The notes beneath the pieces were generated by a model, which saw nothing but the letters and a program-made list of their open reading frames with translations, did no database searches and was not told the DNA's origin. The position numbers and the translations under genes were made by a program. Below, piece by piece: positions 51,546-60,819 of a stretch of DNA of 64,000 nt. Source of the DNA: Candidatus Dormiibacterota bacterium (lineage in GTDB: Bacteria > Chloroflexota > Dormibacteria > Aeolococcales > Aeolococcaceae). The stretch spans positions 1-64,000 of the forward strand of contig PLZA01000039.1 in assembly GCA_003153505.1 (NCBI GenBank), read 5' to 3'. Position 1 is the stretch's first letter. Each line of letters starts with the position of its first letter.

Positions 51546-52261
51546 GCCACCGACCCCGCGGCGCGCACCAGGGCCAGAAACGCGGCATCCATATCCGCCT
51601 GACCGGTACTGCGGAGGAGCGCCTCCGGGGTGTCATCCGCGAGCAGCCGGCCATCGCGGAGCAACAGCAGGCGCTGACACCGTGTTGCCTCCTCCATGAC
51701 GTGGCTCGAGATGAGCAGGGTCACCCCCGCAGCTCCGAGACGATGGAACAGCGTCCAGAGCTCCTCCCGCAGCAATGGATCCAGTCCCACTGTCGGCTCG
51801 TCCAGCACCAGGACTCGGGGTTCGCCGAGCATCGCCGTCGCCAGCGACACGCGCGACTGCTGTCCTCCGGAGAGCCGGTCGACCCGCTGCCCGGCGTGAT
51901 CGCCGAGCGAGACGTCGGCAATGACCTGATCCACGCGCGCGGCGCCGACCCCGAGCAGCGCTGCGAAGTAGCGGAGGTTCTCGCGAACCGTGAGATCGCG
52001 GTACACGGAGGGCTCCTGGGTCAGATAACCGACGTCGTGTCGCAGCGCCGCCGCGCCAGCGGGGAGACCGAGCACACGCACCGACCCCGCTGCGATCTTC
52101 TGGACGCCGACGATGGCTCGAATCAGGGTGCTCTTTCCGGAACCGCTCGGACCGAGCAGGCCCGTGACCGTGCCGGCCGTAACCGTGAGCGACAGATCGC
52201 TGAGCACGTGACGGCGCCCCCGGATCACCTCGAGCCCTTCGACCTCAACGGAATTCACCAT
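51542..52261 (-). CDS. ABC transporter ATP-binding protein (drug exporter)
   Basis: 239-residue ATPase: Walker [11 protein letters not shown]-loop VGYLTQEPSVYRDLTV, signature LSGGQQSR, Walker B VLDEPTVGLDP, switch SSHVMEE. Start ATG 52261 is fixed by promoter geometry: TATAAT at 52274-52269 lies 7 nt upstream, giving a leaderless mRNA, and a perfect palindrome spans both. First gene of ATPase-permease-TetR. Divergent from an EamA permease gene. Confidence 0.93.
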   Translation of the reverse strand: MVNSVEVEGLEVIRGRRHVLSDLSLTVTAGTVTGLLGPSGSGKSTLIRAIVGVQKIAAGSVRVLGLPAGAAALRHDVGYLTQEPSVYRDLTVRENLRYFAALLGVGAARVDQVIADVSLGDHAGQRVDRLSGGQQSRVSLATAMLGEPRVLVLDEPTVGLDPLLREELWTLFHRLGAAGVTLLISSHVMEEATRCQRLLLLRDGRLLADDTPEALLRSTGQADMDAAFLALVRAAGSVA

Positions 52262-52271
52262 GCGGTGAATT
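52252..52271. promoter_or_regulatory. Perfect 20-bp palindrome, probable TetR operator over start codon and -10
   Basis: AATTCACC-ATGC-GGTGAATT: 8-bp arms, 4-bp spacer, no mismatch. It covers the ATG of the ABC ATPase gene and overlaps the last three bases of its -10. Binding by the TetR protein encoded in the same operon would block RNA polymerase. The size and symmetry suit TetR-family operators. Confidence 0.7.
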
Positions 52272-52274
52272 ATA
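52269..52274 (-). promoter_or_regulatory. -10 element TATAAT of ABC-TetR operon
   Basis: Consensus TATAAT on the minus strand, 7 nt before ATG 52261. No convincing -35 is seen. Confidence 0.6.
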
Positions 52275-52319
52275 CCCCAACCGGTCGGGAGCGTCCGCTC
52301 GGCTACCGTGACCGCGCCC

Positions 52320-53157
52320 ATGACCCTCCCCCTCTCGCCACTCGCCGCCATGGCATCCGCCGTGACGCTCGGCGTGGCCGACTTCACCGGAGGATTCGCC
52401 GGCAGAAGGAGCAGCGCTGCGAGCGTTGCGATCGCCGTCGAATCGGTGGGCCTGGTCGCTGTGCCACTCGCCATCGTCCTCCTGCCCCACGGCTGGGACC
52501 TGACGGCTGCAGCGCAGGCATTTGCCGGCGGTGCGGTCGGCGGTCTCGGGCTGGTCGCGTTCTACCGCGCCATGTCGCTCAACCTCATCGGTGTCGTGGC
52601 GCCGATCACGGGATTCGTCGCCGCAGCGCTGCCGGTCACGGTGGGTCTGATCGGCGGCGACCACCTCCAGGTATGGCAGGTGGCCGGTATCGCGGTCGGG
52701 CTCGGCGCGCTGGTGTTGATCAACGGCCCGACCCGCGACGGCGTGGGCAACGCGCGCCTCGGTGTCACCCTCGCGCTCCTCGCCGGCGTCGCGTTCGGCC
52801 TGTTCTTCATCCTGTTCCACGCAGCGAGCCATGCGGGTGTCACGGCGTTCGTGAGTGGGCGTTTCGGTTCGATGGTCGCCGCGCTCGTGACCGCCTTCCT
52901 GACCGGGACATCGCCGGTGATTCGCCGGAGCGCTGTGCGCATCATCGCCATCGGCGGCGTCTTCGACGGGACGGGCGTGGTGCTCTATCTGTATGCAACC
53001 CACCGGCTTGCTGTCAGTGTCCGCGCTGCTGACCTCGTTCTACCCTGCGTTCACCGTCCTCTGCGCACGCCTCTTCACCCATGAGCGGATGACGCCGATG
53101 CAGGCAGTGGGCGCGGCATTCGCCGTGGTTGCGATCGCCTTGATCGCCATCCCCTGA
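52320..53157 (+). pseudogene. EamA/DMT-family permease with frameshift near 53004
   Basis: DMT-superfamily transporter, about 280 residues when corrected. The first frame runs from ATG 52320 through LAAMASAVTLGVADFTGGFA and VAFYRAMSLNLIGVVAPITG to VVLYLYATHR. The frame then continues with non-family sequence and stops at 53084, while one base over the expected last two helices appear: GLLSVSALLTSFYPAFTVL and HERMTPMQAVGAAFAVVAIA, ending TGA 53157. A 2-nt deletion in a CGCGGC-like stretch (or 1-nt insertion) explains it. Either a recent pseudogene or a sequencing error. Confidence 0.75.
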
Positions 53158-53167
53158 GCCTCGCGCA

Positions 53168-55258
53168 TCACTCCAGCGCGCTGCGGATGAACTCGAGCTC
53201 CAGCAGCAGCAGATTCGCGGCGATCGCCTCATCGTTCGCCATGTGGGTTGCGCCGGTGAGGGGGAGCACGGTGTGCTCGCGTCCCGCCGCGAGCAGTGCT
53301 GCAGACAGGCGCAATGTATGGGCGACGACGACGTTGTCATCGCTGAGACCATGAATCAGCATCAGAGGACGGCGCAGATTCGCCGCCTGCGCAATCAGGT
53401 AGCAACTCTCGTAGTTCATCGGCTCCTGGTCCGGATGTCCGAGGTACCGCTCCGTGTAGTGCGTGTCGTACAGGCGCATGTCGGTCACCGGCGCCCCCGA
53501 GACCGCGACATGAAACACATCGGGACGGCGCAGCACTGCCAGTGCGGCGAGATAGCCGCCATACGACCAGCCCCGAATGGCCACTCGCGAGAGATCCAGG
53601 TCCGGCCAGGCGGCCGCTGCCGCGTGCAGTCCGTCGATCTGGTCGTCGAGTGCCGGGCCCGCAAGGTCGCCGCGAATCGACCGTTCCCACTCGGGGCCGC
53701 CGCCGGGGGTGCCCCTGCCGTCGATCACCACCACCGCGAACCCCTGATCCGCGAACCACTGCGAGGCGAGGTACGCCCCAGCCGACGCGGTGACCTTCTG
53801 GAACCCGGGGCCGCCGTACGGGTCAAGCAGCACCGGAAGCGTTCCGCTGCCCGGCTCGTGGCCGCTCGGAAACAGGATCGCAGCGGGCAGCTCGCGTTCG
53901 CCGAGGGTCACGAGGCGCACGTTGAGCGAGATCGACGGGATCTCGGCGACCGACTCGATGGTGCCCACCTGGCGCCCCTCGCGGTGGACCGTCACGCGCA
54001 CCCCGGGACGTTCGAGGTCGCGAGACACCAGCACACTCGTCCCGCCCGCGCGACGCGCCCCCCACACGCCCGGCCTCACGCCGTCGGGACGCATCTCGGC
54101 GACGCCCTCGGAGCGCGACCAGGTGTAGATGCCCACCTCGGCCCGCGTGGTCGAGGCCCGGAAGACGACCACGTCACCGTCGACGCCGACGACGTCGCGC
54201 ACCTCGAGATCTGGGGCGGTGACCAGTTCGGCGCCGATCACGAGACGCTTGGCGCCGTCACGGTCGGTGGTCCATACCAGCGTGCCGTCCCCCAGCCTCG
54301 CCGGCACGCCCGTGACGACGTCCACCCACGCGTCGTCGGTGTCCTCGCGAAGCACCGACGCCACGCCGGTCGATGGGTCCACGTCGAGGATCCGCATGGT
54401 GCGCTGATCGCGGCTCTGGACCACCACCAGGAGTCCGTGCGCCGACCAGTGGACGGTGGTCACATACTCGAAGGCGGCTCGATCCCACACCACCGGAATC
54501 GGTGACGACCCGTCGACGCCGACGATCTGGAGCGTGACCTCCGCGTTGTCGGTCCCCGCCACCGGGTACGCGACGGAGACGGACGGGCGCTCGGGATTGG
54601 ACGGATCGGCGATGTACCAACGGCGAACGCGCGAGACGTCGACTCGCGCGACCAGCAGTCGAGAGCCGTCCAACGACCACCAGTATCCGTCGTAGCGATC
54701 CATCTCCTCGCCGGCCACGAATTCCGACAGCCCGTATGTGACGTCATCGCCTTCAGGACGGAGCAGCACGCGCTCGCCCTCTCCGTCGACGTGCACCACG
54801 TGCAGCGCGCCCGACTCCACGTATGCAACGACGGCCCCGGTCGGATCAATGCGTGGATCGATAGCCCGGCCGCGTGTGGGCAGCTCGCTGATACCACCGC
54901 TCAGCAGGTCGGCAACGTACAGCCGTCCCGCAAGGTCGAACGCCGCTCGCGTCACCTCGCGGTTGGTGGAGAACCGCACGACCCCTCCGGATGATTCGCG
55001 CGCGCGCTCGCGGCGCATCCGCTCCTCGGCGGGGACGATGTCACCGTCCTGACGCCACATCGTCGATGGATCGACGAGGAGCGTCTCGGTGTCGCTGCGC
55101 ACGTCGTGCTGCCAGAGACATGTGGACGGATCGCTGCCGCTGCGGGTGCGCAGGAAGACAACCCGTTCGCCGTCAGGCGCGATGACGAAGTCTCGAGGGA
55201 CGCCCAGGCTGAACCGTCGCGTCCTTGCCTGCTGTCGGGGGAAGCTCGTCGCGTTCAC
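53168..55258 (-). CDS. S9 family prolyl oligopeptidase / dipeptidyl peptidase IV-like
   Basis: 696 residues: N-terminal seven-bladed propeller (repeats such as ARVDVSRVRRWYIADPSNPE; VTTVHWSAHGLLVVVQSRDQ) and a C-terminal alpha/beta hydrolase. Catalytic triad contexts: nucleophile GWSYGGYLAAL, Asp in HGLSDDNVV, His in GATHMA. The motif DPYGGPGFQKV and GRGTPGGGPEWE precede the nucleophile as in DPP4-type enzymes; the Glu pair of DPP4 (EE near the propeller, FVAGEEMDRYDGYWWS) is present, supporting dipeptidyl aminopeptidase activity. No signal peptide, so likely cytoplasmic. GTG 55258. Confidence 0.92.
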   Translation of the reverse strand: MNATSFPRQQARTRRFSLGVPRDFVIAPDGERVVFLRTRSGSDPSTCLWQHDVRSDTETLLVDPSTMWRQDGDIVPAEERMRRERARESSGGVVRFSTNREVTRAAFDLAGRLYVADLLSGGISELPTRGRAIDPRIDPTGAVVAYVESGALHVVHVDGEGERVLLRPEGDDVTYGLSEFVAGEEMDRYDGYWWSLDGSRLLVARVDVSRVRRWYIADPSNPERPSVSVAYPVAGTDNAEVTLQIVGVDGSSPIPVVWDRAAFEYVTTVHWSAHGLLVVVQSRDQRTMRILDVDPSTGVASVLREDTDDAWVDVVTGVPARLGDGTLVWTTDRDGAKRLVIGAELVTAPDLEVRDVVGVDGDVVVFRASTTRAEVGIYTWSRSEGVAEMRPDGVRPGVWGARRAGGTSVLVSRDLERPGVRVTVHREGRQVGTIESVAEIPSISLNVRLVTLGERELPAAILFPSGHEPGSGTLPVLLDPYGGPGFQKVTASAGAYLASQWFADQGFAVVVIDGRGTPGGGPEWERSIRGDLAGPALDDQIDGLHAAAAAWPDLDLSRVAIRGWSYGGYLAALAVLRRPDVFHVAVSGAPVTDMRLYDTHYTERYLGHPDQEPMNYESCYLIAQAANLRRPLMLIHGLSDDNVVVAHTLRLSAALLAAGREHTVLPLTGATHMANDEAIAANLLLLELEFIRSALE

Positions 55259-55352
55259 CCCCCGATGGTCGCGCAGTGGGACGCGGTTCTGTCTCCGCCG
55301 CGTCTGGGACGGCCGGCTGCGACGGACCGGAGGGATATGGACCCGGCAACGC

Positions 55353-56348
55353 TCAGCCGACGGTCAGCACGAGCGCGCCCTGCACGTCGCCCGCGCGCAG
55401 TCGGGCGAGTGCCGTGTTCGCCTCGTCGAGCAGCAGCGTCTCGACCTCTGCTCGAACCGGAATCCGGTGTGCCAACGCGAGAAACTCGGTGCCGTCGCGA
55501 CGCGTGAGATTGGCGACGGATCGCACGCTGCGCTCCCCCCACAACAGGTCGTAGGGGAACGACGGGATGTCACTCATATGGATTCCGGCGCAGACGACGG
55601 TGCCGCCTTTTCTGACGGCCCCGAGCGCAAGCGGGACCAGCGATCCCACCGGGGCGAAGATGATCGCGGCGTCGAGCTCATCCGGCAGCGTCTGGTCGGT
55701 GTCTCCAGCCCACACCGCGCCGAGACGCATCGCGAAGTTCTGGCTGGCGAGGTCGCCGGGCCGGGTGATTGCGAAGACGCGCCGGCCCTGATACCGCGCC
55801 ACCTGCGCAACGATGTGCGCCGACGCCCCGAAACCGTAGAGGCCGAGGCGCACGCCGTCACCCGCGACCCGCAGCGAGCGGTATCCGATCAACCCCGCGC
55901 ACAGCAGCGGCGCGGCCTCGACGTCGCTGTAGGAGCGATCGATCGGAAAGCAGAACCGCGCGTCGGCGACGGTGTACTCCGCATAGCCGCCATCGATGTC
56001 ATATCCCGTGAATCGAGCGCGATCGCAGAGGTTCTCCTGCCCCGTCGTGCAGTAGATGCAGCTGCCGCAGGTCCAGCCGAGCCAGGGAATGCCGACGCGG
56101 TCACCGACTCGCACGATGTCCACCGCGGCACCGGTTTCGACGACCTCCCCCACCACCTGATGGCCGGGAACGAGGGGCAGCTTGGGATGGGTCAGCTCGC
56201 CGTCGACGACGTGCAGGTCGGTGCGACAGAGGCCGCATGCGCCGACCCGGACGAGGACCTGGCCATCGCCCGGCGTCGGATCGGCGAGCGTGCCCCTGCG
56301 CAACGCATGCCGCGGCGCGTCGAGAATCATCGCCCGCATGCGCGCCAT
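55353..56348 (-). CDS. Zinc-dependent alcohol dehydrogenase (AdhP-like MDR)
   Basis: 331-residue medium-chain dehydrogenase. Catalytic zinc: CGLCRTDLHVVDGEL (Cys) and PGHQVVGEV (His-Glu); structural zinc Cys cluster CGSCIYCTTGQENLC; NAD(P) loop LYGFGASAHIVAQVA. Tat- or Sec-type export is not seen. Overall order matches the AdhA/AdhP group acting on primary alcohols or aldehydes. ATG 56348 is annotated; ATG 56339 is equally possible (MRAMILDAPR). Divergent from a GT39-like gene, 94 bp after the S9 peptidase gene on the same strand. Confidence 0.9.
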   Translation of the reverse strand: MARMRAMILDAPRHALRRGTLADPTPGDGQVLVRVGACGLCRTDLHVVDGELTHPKLPLVPGHQVVGEVVETGAAVDIVRVGDRVGIPWLGWTCGSCIYCTTGQENLCDRARFTGYDIDGGYAEYTVADARFCFPIDRSYSDVEAAPLLCAGLIGYRSLRVAGDGVRLGLYGFGASAHIVAQVARYQGRRVFAITRPGDLASQNFAMRLGAVWAGDTDQTLPDELDAAIIFAPVGSLVPLALGAVRKGGTVVCAGIHMSDIPSFPYDLLWGERSVRSVANLTRRDGTEFLALAHRIPVRAEVETLLLDEANTALARLRAGDVQGALVLTVG

Positions 56349-56433
56349 GCTAGTGCTGGGAAGGGGTTTGGCGTTACGCGGATGTGACGCGCGCGAGGCG
56401 TTCCCGGCCCGCGGCCTGGGAAATACTGTCTGC

Positions 56434-58092
56434 GTGGAACCGCAGGCGGCGATGGCTGCGGAGAGCCCGCCGGCGTTCATGCCCGTCAATCACCAGCCGG
56501 TGGCGGCCGTCGACGACGGCCAGCGGGCGCGGCTGCACCGCTGGATATGGGCGGGCGCGATCGCAGCGGTTGCGCTGCTCGTGGTGCTCCGAAACCTGAT
56601 CGATCTCTCCGGATCGCCCCCCGGGATGTACGTCGACGAGAGCTCGATCGCCTACAACGCCTGGACGATTGCGCACTTCGGCGTCGATGAGCACGGGATC
56701 CATTTCCCGCTGTTCTTCGAGGCGTTTGGCGAATACAAGAACCCGATCTACGTGTACAGCGTTGCCGCTCTCGCGAAGTTTCTGCCCATGAGCGCGACCG
56801 TGGAGCGGCTGCCGGCCGCGATCTTCGGACTCCTGGTCGTGGCATTCCTCACCGCCGCCGCCTGGCGCCTCACCGGATCGCGAGCCTTCACCATCGGCAC
56901 CCTGGTACTGACCGCGCTGACCCCATGGCTGGTGATCGAAAGCCGGGTGGGCTTCGAGACGATCTCCTGGGTCGCGCTGCTCTCGGGCGCGCTCTGGTGC
57001 CTCGCGCGCCGGCGACCAACCCCGCGTCAATTCGGACTGGCGGGCGTCTTCCTCGCGTTCGCCATCTTCGGCTACACGACCGCCCGTCTCGAAGTCGGGC
57101 TCATCGCGATCGCGATCGGCCTGGCGTGGGGGGTGCAACGAACGCCTGGGTGGTGGCGGGTGTTGGTGCCGATCGCGCTCGGCTACGCGGCACTCGGGTC
57201 CTACGCGCTGCTCAATCCCGGAGCGCTCACCGCTCGCTTCGCCTACCTCAACATCTGGGCTGACGGCGCGCCCATCAACGTGGTCGTCGGCCGGTTCGTG
57301 ACCAACTACTTCACGTCGATTGGACCGAGGTTCCTCTTCCTCTCAGGCGACGCCAATCCGCGCCAGAACACGCAGATCGGCGGCATGCTGCTCTGGGTGA
57401 TGGCGCCGCTCCTGGTCGCGGGGATCCTGGTCTGCTGGGAGCGCCGAGGCGAGCCGCTGATCCGCTTCCTCGTGCTCGGGATCGTATTCGCTCCGGTCGC
57501 AGCGGCGCTCACCTTCATCGAAAGCGGCCACGCACTCCGGGCTTCCGGGATGCTCCCGTTCCTCGTCCTCCTCGCCGTGATCGGTGCCGACGGCATCCGT
57601 CGCGCGGTGAAAGGTCGGATCGGACTTGGTCGCGCGGTGACCGGGGTGCTCGCGGCGGGGATGCTCGCGCAGGGGGTCTTCTTCACCCTCGATCTGTACA
57701 CCGCATACCCGAATATCGCCGGACCCGCCTTCGACACGGGCGAGATCGCCGCCATCACCATCGCGCACGACGATGCGGCCGGGCACCACGTGTACCTCTC
57801 GTCGACGCTCGACCCGCCGTACATCGACGCGTTCCTCGCCTACCTCCCGCCACCACCGGCGCGCGATGTCACGGACAACCAGACGCCGGGACTGGCCGCG
57901 CTCGGCATGACGGTGATGGCCCCCAACCTGGCCGAGCACGAGGCATCGGCCGGTGACATGCTCGTGCTCGCCCAGACCGACCCTGCACCAGCCGGGAACT
58001 GGGTCCTGGTCGCCACCGAGCGATCGCCTGCCAACCCGATCGACGAAGCTGCCGCGAGACCTGTCCTGGAAGCCGTGTACCGCCTGGGTTGA
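56434..58092 (+). CDS. ArnT/PMT-like polytopic glycosyltransferase (GT39/GT83-like)
   Basis: 552 residues, 11-13 TM helices. The first extracytoplasmic loop MYVDESSIAYNAWTIAHFG contains the Asp-Glu pair that is the catalytic signature of GT-C dolichol- or undecaprenyl-phosphate sugar transferases; EAFGEYKNPIYVYSVA follows as in ArnT. GTG 56434 is 4 nt after TACTGT; ATG 56452 is the alternative. Likely transfers a sugar from a lipid carrier outside the membrane; acceptor unknown. Confidence 0.8.
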   Translation: MEPQAAMAAESPPAFMPVNHQPVAAVDDGQRARLHRWIWAGAIAAVALLVVLRNLIDLSGSPPGMYVDESSIAYNAWTIAHFGVDEHGIHFPLFFEAFGEYKNPIYVYSVAALAKFLPMSATVERLPAAIFGLLVVAFLTAAAWRLTGSRAFTIGTLVLTALTPWLVIESRVGFETISWVALLSGALWCLARRRPTPRQFGLAGVFLAFAIFGYTTARLEVGLIAIAIGLAWGVQRTPGWWRVLVPIALGYAALGSYALLNPGALTARFAYLNIWADGAPINVVVGRFVTNYFTSIGPRFLFLSGDANPRQNTQIGGMLLWVMAPLLVAGILVCWERRGEPLIRFLVLGIVFAPVAAALTFIESGHALRASGMLPFLVLLAVIGADGIRRAVKGRIGLGRAVTGVLAAGMLAQGVFFTLDLYTAYPNIAGPAFDTGEIAAITIAHDDAAGHHVYLSSTLDPPYIDAFLAYLPPPPARDVTDNQTPGLAALGMTVMAPNLAEHEASAGDMLVLAQTDPAPAGNWVLVATERSPANPIDEAAARPVLEAVYRLG

Positions 58093-58104
58093 CGGGGTCG
58101 CGCC

Positions 58105-59352
58105 CTAGGTGCTCATCGCTCCGGCGCCCCCGGCACACAAGGGTGGTTTGCTCGCGCGCCTGGGCGCGGACGACGTGGCCCGCGGCCGCGCCGCGAGCAC
58201 GATCGTCGTGGCGACTGCCACCAAGACGAGCGGCTCGAGATGTTGGGCACCGGCCTGCAGCCCGAGTTGGACAACCACGCAAGCGCTGATGGCCAGGGCC
58301 TCGGCGAGCGCGAGCCGCGGACGGCGGCGCGCGACGACCGCGATCGGCAGGGCGCAGAGCATGAGGTCTTCGGGAGTGACGTGCGGCGAGCACAGCAGTG
58401 ACAGCACCAGCCCGATGGCAACCGCCGCAACCGGCTGACCTTGCACCAGGTCGCGTCGCCAGAGAAGGACGCCGCCGGCCAGTACCCCGAGGCACCCGGC
58501 CGCGATGAACCCCACGAGCCCGCTGCCGGTCACAGTTGAGATGAGTGACGGCAGTCCGACACTGCTCTCCGACTGGCCCGGGTAGTTCCCGAAGACGAGC
58601 TGAACCAGAGCGATCAAGCTCCGCGGCCCCGTGATGATCAGGCTCACCGTCATCCAGGCAACCGAGCCCAGGAGCAGTCCCCCCAGGTAGCGCCACGACC
58701 GCGCAGCGATCAGTGCGGGCACGACGAGCCAGAGCACCTGTGGCTTGAGGATCAGGGTTGCAAGGACGAGGCCCGCCAACCCGAACCGACGTCGCTCAGC
58801 GAGCAGCGCAGACCCCAACGCGGCAACGGTCATGAGCGAGTCCCACTGGAAGATCGCGCCGACCGCGGGCAGGCAGAAAACGGTCGCGATCGCGATCGCA
58901 TATCGCATCGCCGGGGACGCCACCGGCGCCAGGAGACGAAGGGCCAGGAGCAGCGCCGCGACGAAGAGCAGCGTCGAGACGAGCACGGCGATCTCAGTCG
59001 CGGGCCGCAGGTCGAGATGCCCGAGCGGACTCAGGAGGAGCGCACCCACCGCGATGTTCGGGTATGGGTTGAGGAAGTGATCAGCCGGCGGGAGGTGGAG
59101 GAGCTGCGCTTCGACATGCTCCTGCGCGGCTGCCGAGTAGAGCTGCTCGGGGTCGGACACCATCAGGTGAGCCCCGGTGACGAACGCGATCGCGTCGCTG
59201 TCGCCGGGGTCGGTTACCTCTCGATGGGTCTCGAGGATGAATGCGCCGGCGAGCAGGACGAGCAGCATGAGCACGCCAATCCACGGGGCTGCTCGCCTCA
59301 GCGCTGCGCCAAAGGCGTCCGTCGAGTGATCGGTGGTCGCGGTCTGATCCAC
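58105..59352 (-). CDS. GT87-family (DUF2029) polytopic mannosyltransferase-like protein
   Basis: 415 residues with about ten TM helices. An early loop DPGDSDAIAFVTGAHLMV and HFLNPYPNIAVGALLLSPLG (PYPN/PP motif) plus GLVLATLILKPQVLWLV identify the GT87/PimE-like group, which uses polyprenyl-phosphate-mannose. GTG 59352 has GGAG 6 nt upstream and is preferred over the open frame to 59439. Followed on the same strand from an upstream paralogue 16 bp away. Confidence 0.82.
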   Translation of the reverse strand: MDQTATTDHSTDAFGAALRRAAPWIGVLMLLVLLAGAFILETHREVTDPGDSDAIAFVTGAHLMVSDPEQLYSAAAQEHVEAQLLHLPPADHFLNPYPNIAVGALLLSPLGHLDLRPATEIAVLVSTLLFVAALLLALRLLAPVASPAMRYAIAIATVFCLPAVGAIFQWDSLMTVAALGSALLAERRRFGLAGLVLATLILKPQVLWLVVPALIAARSWRYLGGLLLGSVAWMTVSLIITGPRSLIALVQLVFGNYPGQSESSVGLPSLISTVTGSGLVGFIAAGCLGVLAGGVLLWRRDLVQGQPVAAVAIGLVLSLLCSPHVTPEDLMLCALPIAVVARRRPRLALAEALAISACVVVQLGLQAGAQHLEPLVLVAVATTIVLAARPRATSSAPRRASKPPLCAGGAGAMST

Positions 59353-59368
59353 GCTCGCTCCGGGAAGC

Positions 59369-60700
59369 TCACTCGGCCACGTAAGGCGGCCTTCGGCGCA
59401 ACGCGAGTGCGAGCACCACGAACAGGGCCGCGATGGCAAACGCCGGAGCGGACACGAGTTGCAACGCCGGCCACCACAGCCAGGTGCGGCTCACGGCGAC
59501 CAACCCGGCCATGGACGCCGACGCGATGAACAGGGGTGCGAGCAGACCCGTCATCACCAGCGCCGCGAGCGCGGCCACCACCACCGGCCGCGGACGCCTG
59601 ATCGTCCCGCCGGCGACCAACGCAGCCGCCGCCGCGAGGACGATGAGCAGGGCTCCGAGATGCCAGAACCAGGTGACGCTTCCGGCCAGCAGCATGGCCA
59701 GGATCCCCATGGCAAACTGCGCGCCGCGAAGGTCGCGCGACGTTTCGGCGGGACGCACGAGCAGCGCGGCGACAGCGACCGCGGCCACGGCGACCACGAC
59801 AGTGATGATCGTGAGCGCAAGCGAGGACGGCTGAAACGCGAGCACCGAATGCGCGAGCAGACGGTTCATGGCACCTGCGGCCGACTGGTTGTAGATCCAT
59901 CCGTTCTGCTGTCCGATGACGGGAAGGACCCGCGTCACGTACTCACGAAGCGTGGTGAACCCGAGGGCGATGATTCCCCCACCGAGGCCGAGCGCCAGCG
60001 TGACGCCGAGTGACGCGCACGCAGCCCACCAGCGTCTGCGCACCAGGAGGACGATCAACAGGATGGGAGCGATCTTGATCAGCGCGGCGATGCCGATGTA
60101 CACCCCGAGCGAGGTCTGCTTACCGTGCAGCCAGGACCGCAGCGCGAGCGCTAGCAACAGGTAGACAACCGCGCTCATCTGTCCGTGCCAGAGGTTGTAG
60201 GTGGCCGGTGCGTAGAGCAACGAGAAGATCGCGGTGAGCTCCAGCCGCGGCCAGGTTGCGGGCAGGAGCTCGAAGGCGATGATCGCGGTACCTGCGATCG
60301 TGCACGCCAGGAGCACGAGCAGCCATGCGGTGGCAGCCGTCGTCGACGGCAGTCCCGCCAACGGCTGGAGCAACCACGCGACGATCGGCGGGTAATCGAA
60401 TCCCTGTACCGGGATCGGTTGGACGTGATTGAGAAACGAGCCATAGATGTCGCCGTGATGCGCAGCCGCCTGCGCGGCCGCGAGATAGTCCTGGTAGTCC
60501 TCGAACTCCCCGGTGAAATGGCCCTGGAGTGGCGCGATGACGAAGTCCAGCGCACCCGCGACTGCCGCCGCGATCGCCACCACCCGAATCAGCAGCAATC
60601 CGCGGCGACGCGTGGCAGGCGAGCGCATCCCATCGCCCAGGGTGCGGAAGGCGTTCCCGGGCGCCTGGGGTCCGACGGCGACCGCGAGCCGCTCTACCAC
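59369..60700 (-). CDS. GT87-family (DUF2029) polytopic mannosyltransferase-like protein
   Basis: 443 residues with about ten TM helices. Family motifs: FEDYQDYLAAAQAA in the first loop, GFDYPPIVAWLLQPLAGLP, YNLWHGQMSAVVYLLLALAL, and IGIAALIKIAPILLIVLLV. Paralogue of the gene immediately downstream. GTG 60700 lies exactly 6 nt after TAGAAT, a leaderless start. Together with the ArnT-like gene the region appears devoted to lipid-linked sugar transfer to an envelope glycan. Confidence 0.84.
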   Translation of the reverse strand: MVERLAVAVGPQAPGNAFRTLGDGMRSPATRRRGLLLIRVVAIAAAVAGALDFVIAPLQGHFTGEFEDYQDYLAAAQAAAHHGDIYGSFLNHVQPIPVQGFDYPPIVAWLLQPLAGLPSTTAATAWLLVLLACTIAGTAIIAFELLPATWPRLELTAIFSLLYAPATYNLWHGQMSAVVYLLLALALRSWLHGKQTSLGVYIGIAALIKIAPILLIVLLVRRRWWAACASLGVTLALGLGGGIIALGFTTLREYVTRVLPVIGQQNGWIYNQSAAGAMNRLLAHSVLAFQPSSLALTIITVVVAVAAVAVAALLVRPAETSRDLRGAQFAMGILAMLLAGSVTWFWHLGALLIVLAAAAALVAGGTIRRPRPVVVAALAALVMTGLLAPLFIASASMAGLVAVSRTWLWWPALQLVSAPAFAIAALFVVLALALRRRPPYVAE

Positions 60701-60706
60701 CGAGCG

Positions 60707-60712
60707 ATTCTA
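60707..60712 (-). promoter_or_regulatory. -10 element TAGAAT, leaderless start of GT87 pair
   Basis: TAGAAT on the minus strand, 6-nt spacer, GTG 60700. Confidence 0.55.
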
Positions 60713-60806
60713 TGGACGCCCCGGGCCGGCGAAACCGTTCCGGGACGGATCGTTACCAGCCCCTGACAGTGCCTCGATCTTCACCATTCCGCAAGGGAGT
60801 TCCGGG

Positions 60807-60812
60807 TAGGCT
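60807..60812 (+). promoter_or_regulatory. -10 element TAGGCT before redox operon
   Basis: TAGGCT, 7-nt spacer, ATG 60820; no Shine-Dalgarno sequence, so the redox operon transcript is probably leaderless. Confidence 0.45.
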
Positions 60813-60819
60813 CCTGTTC

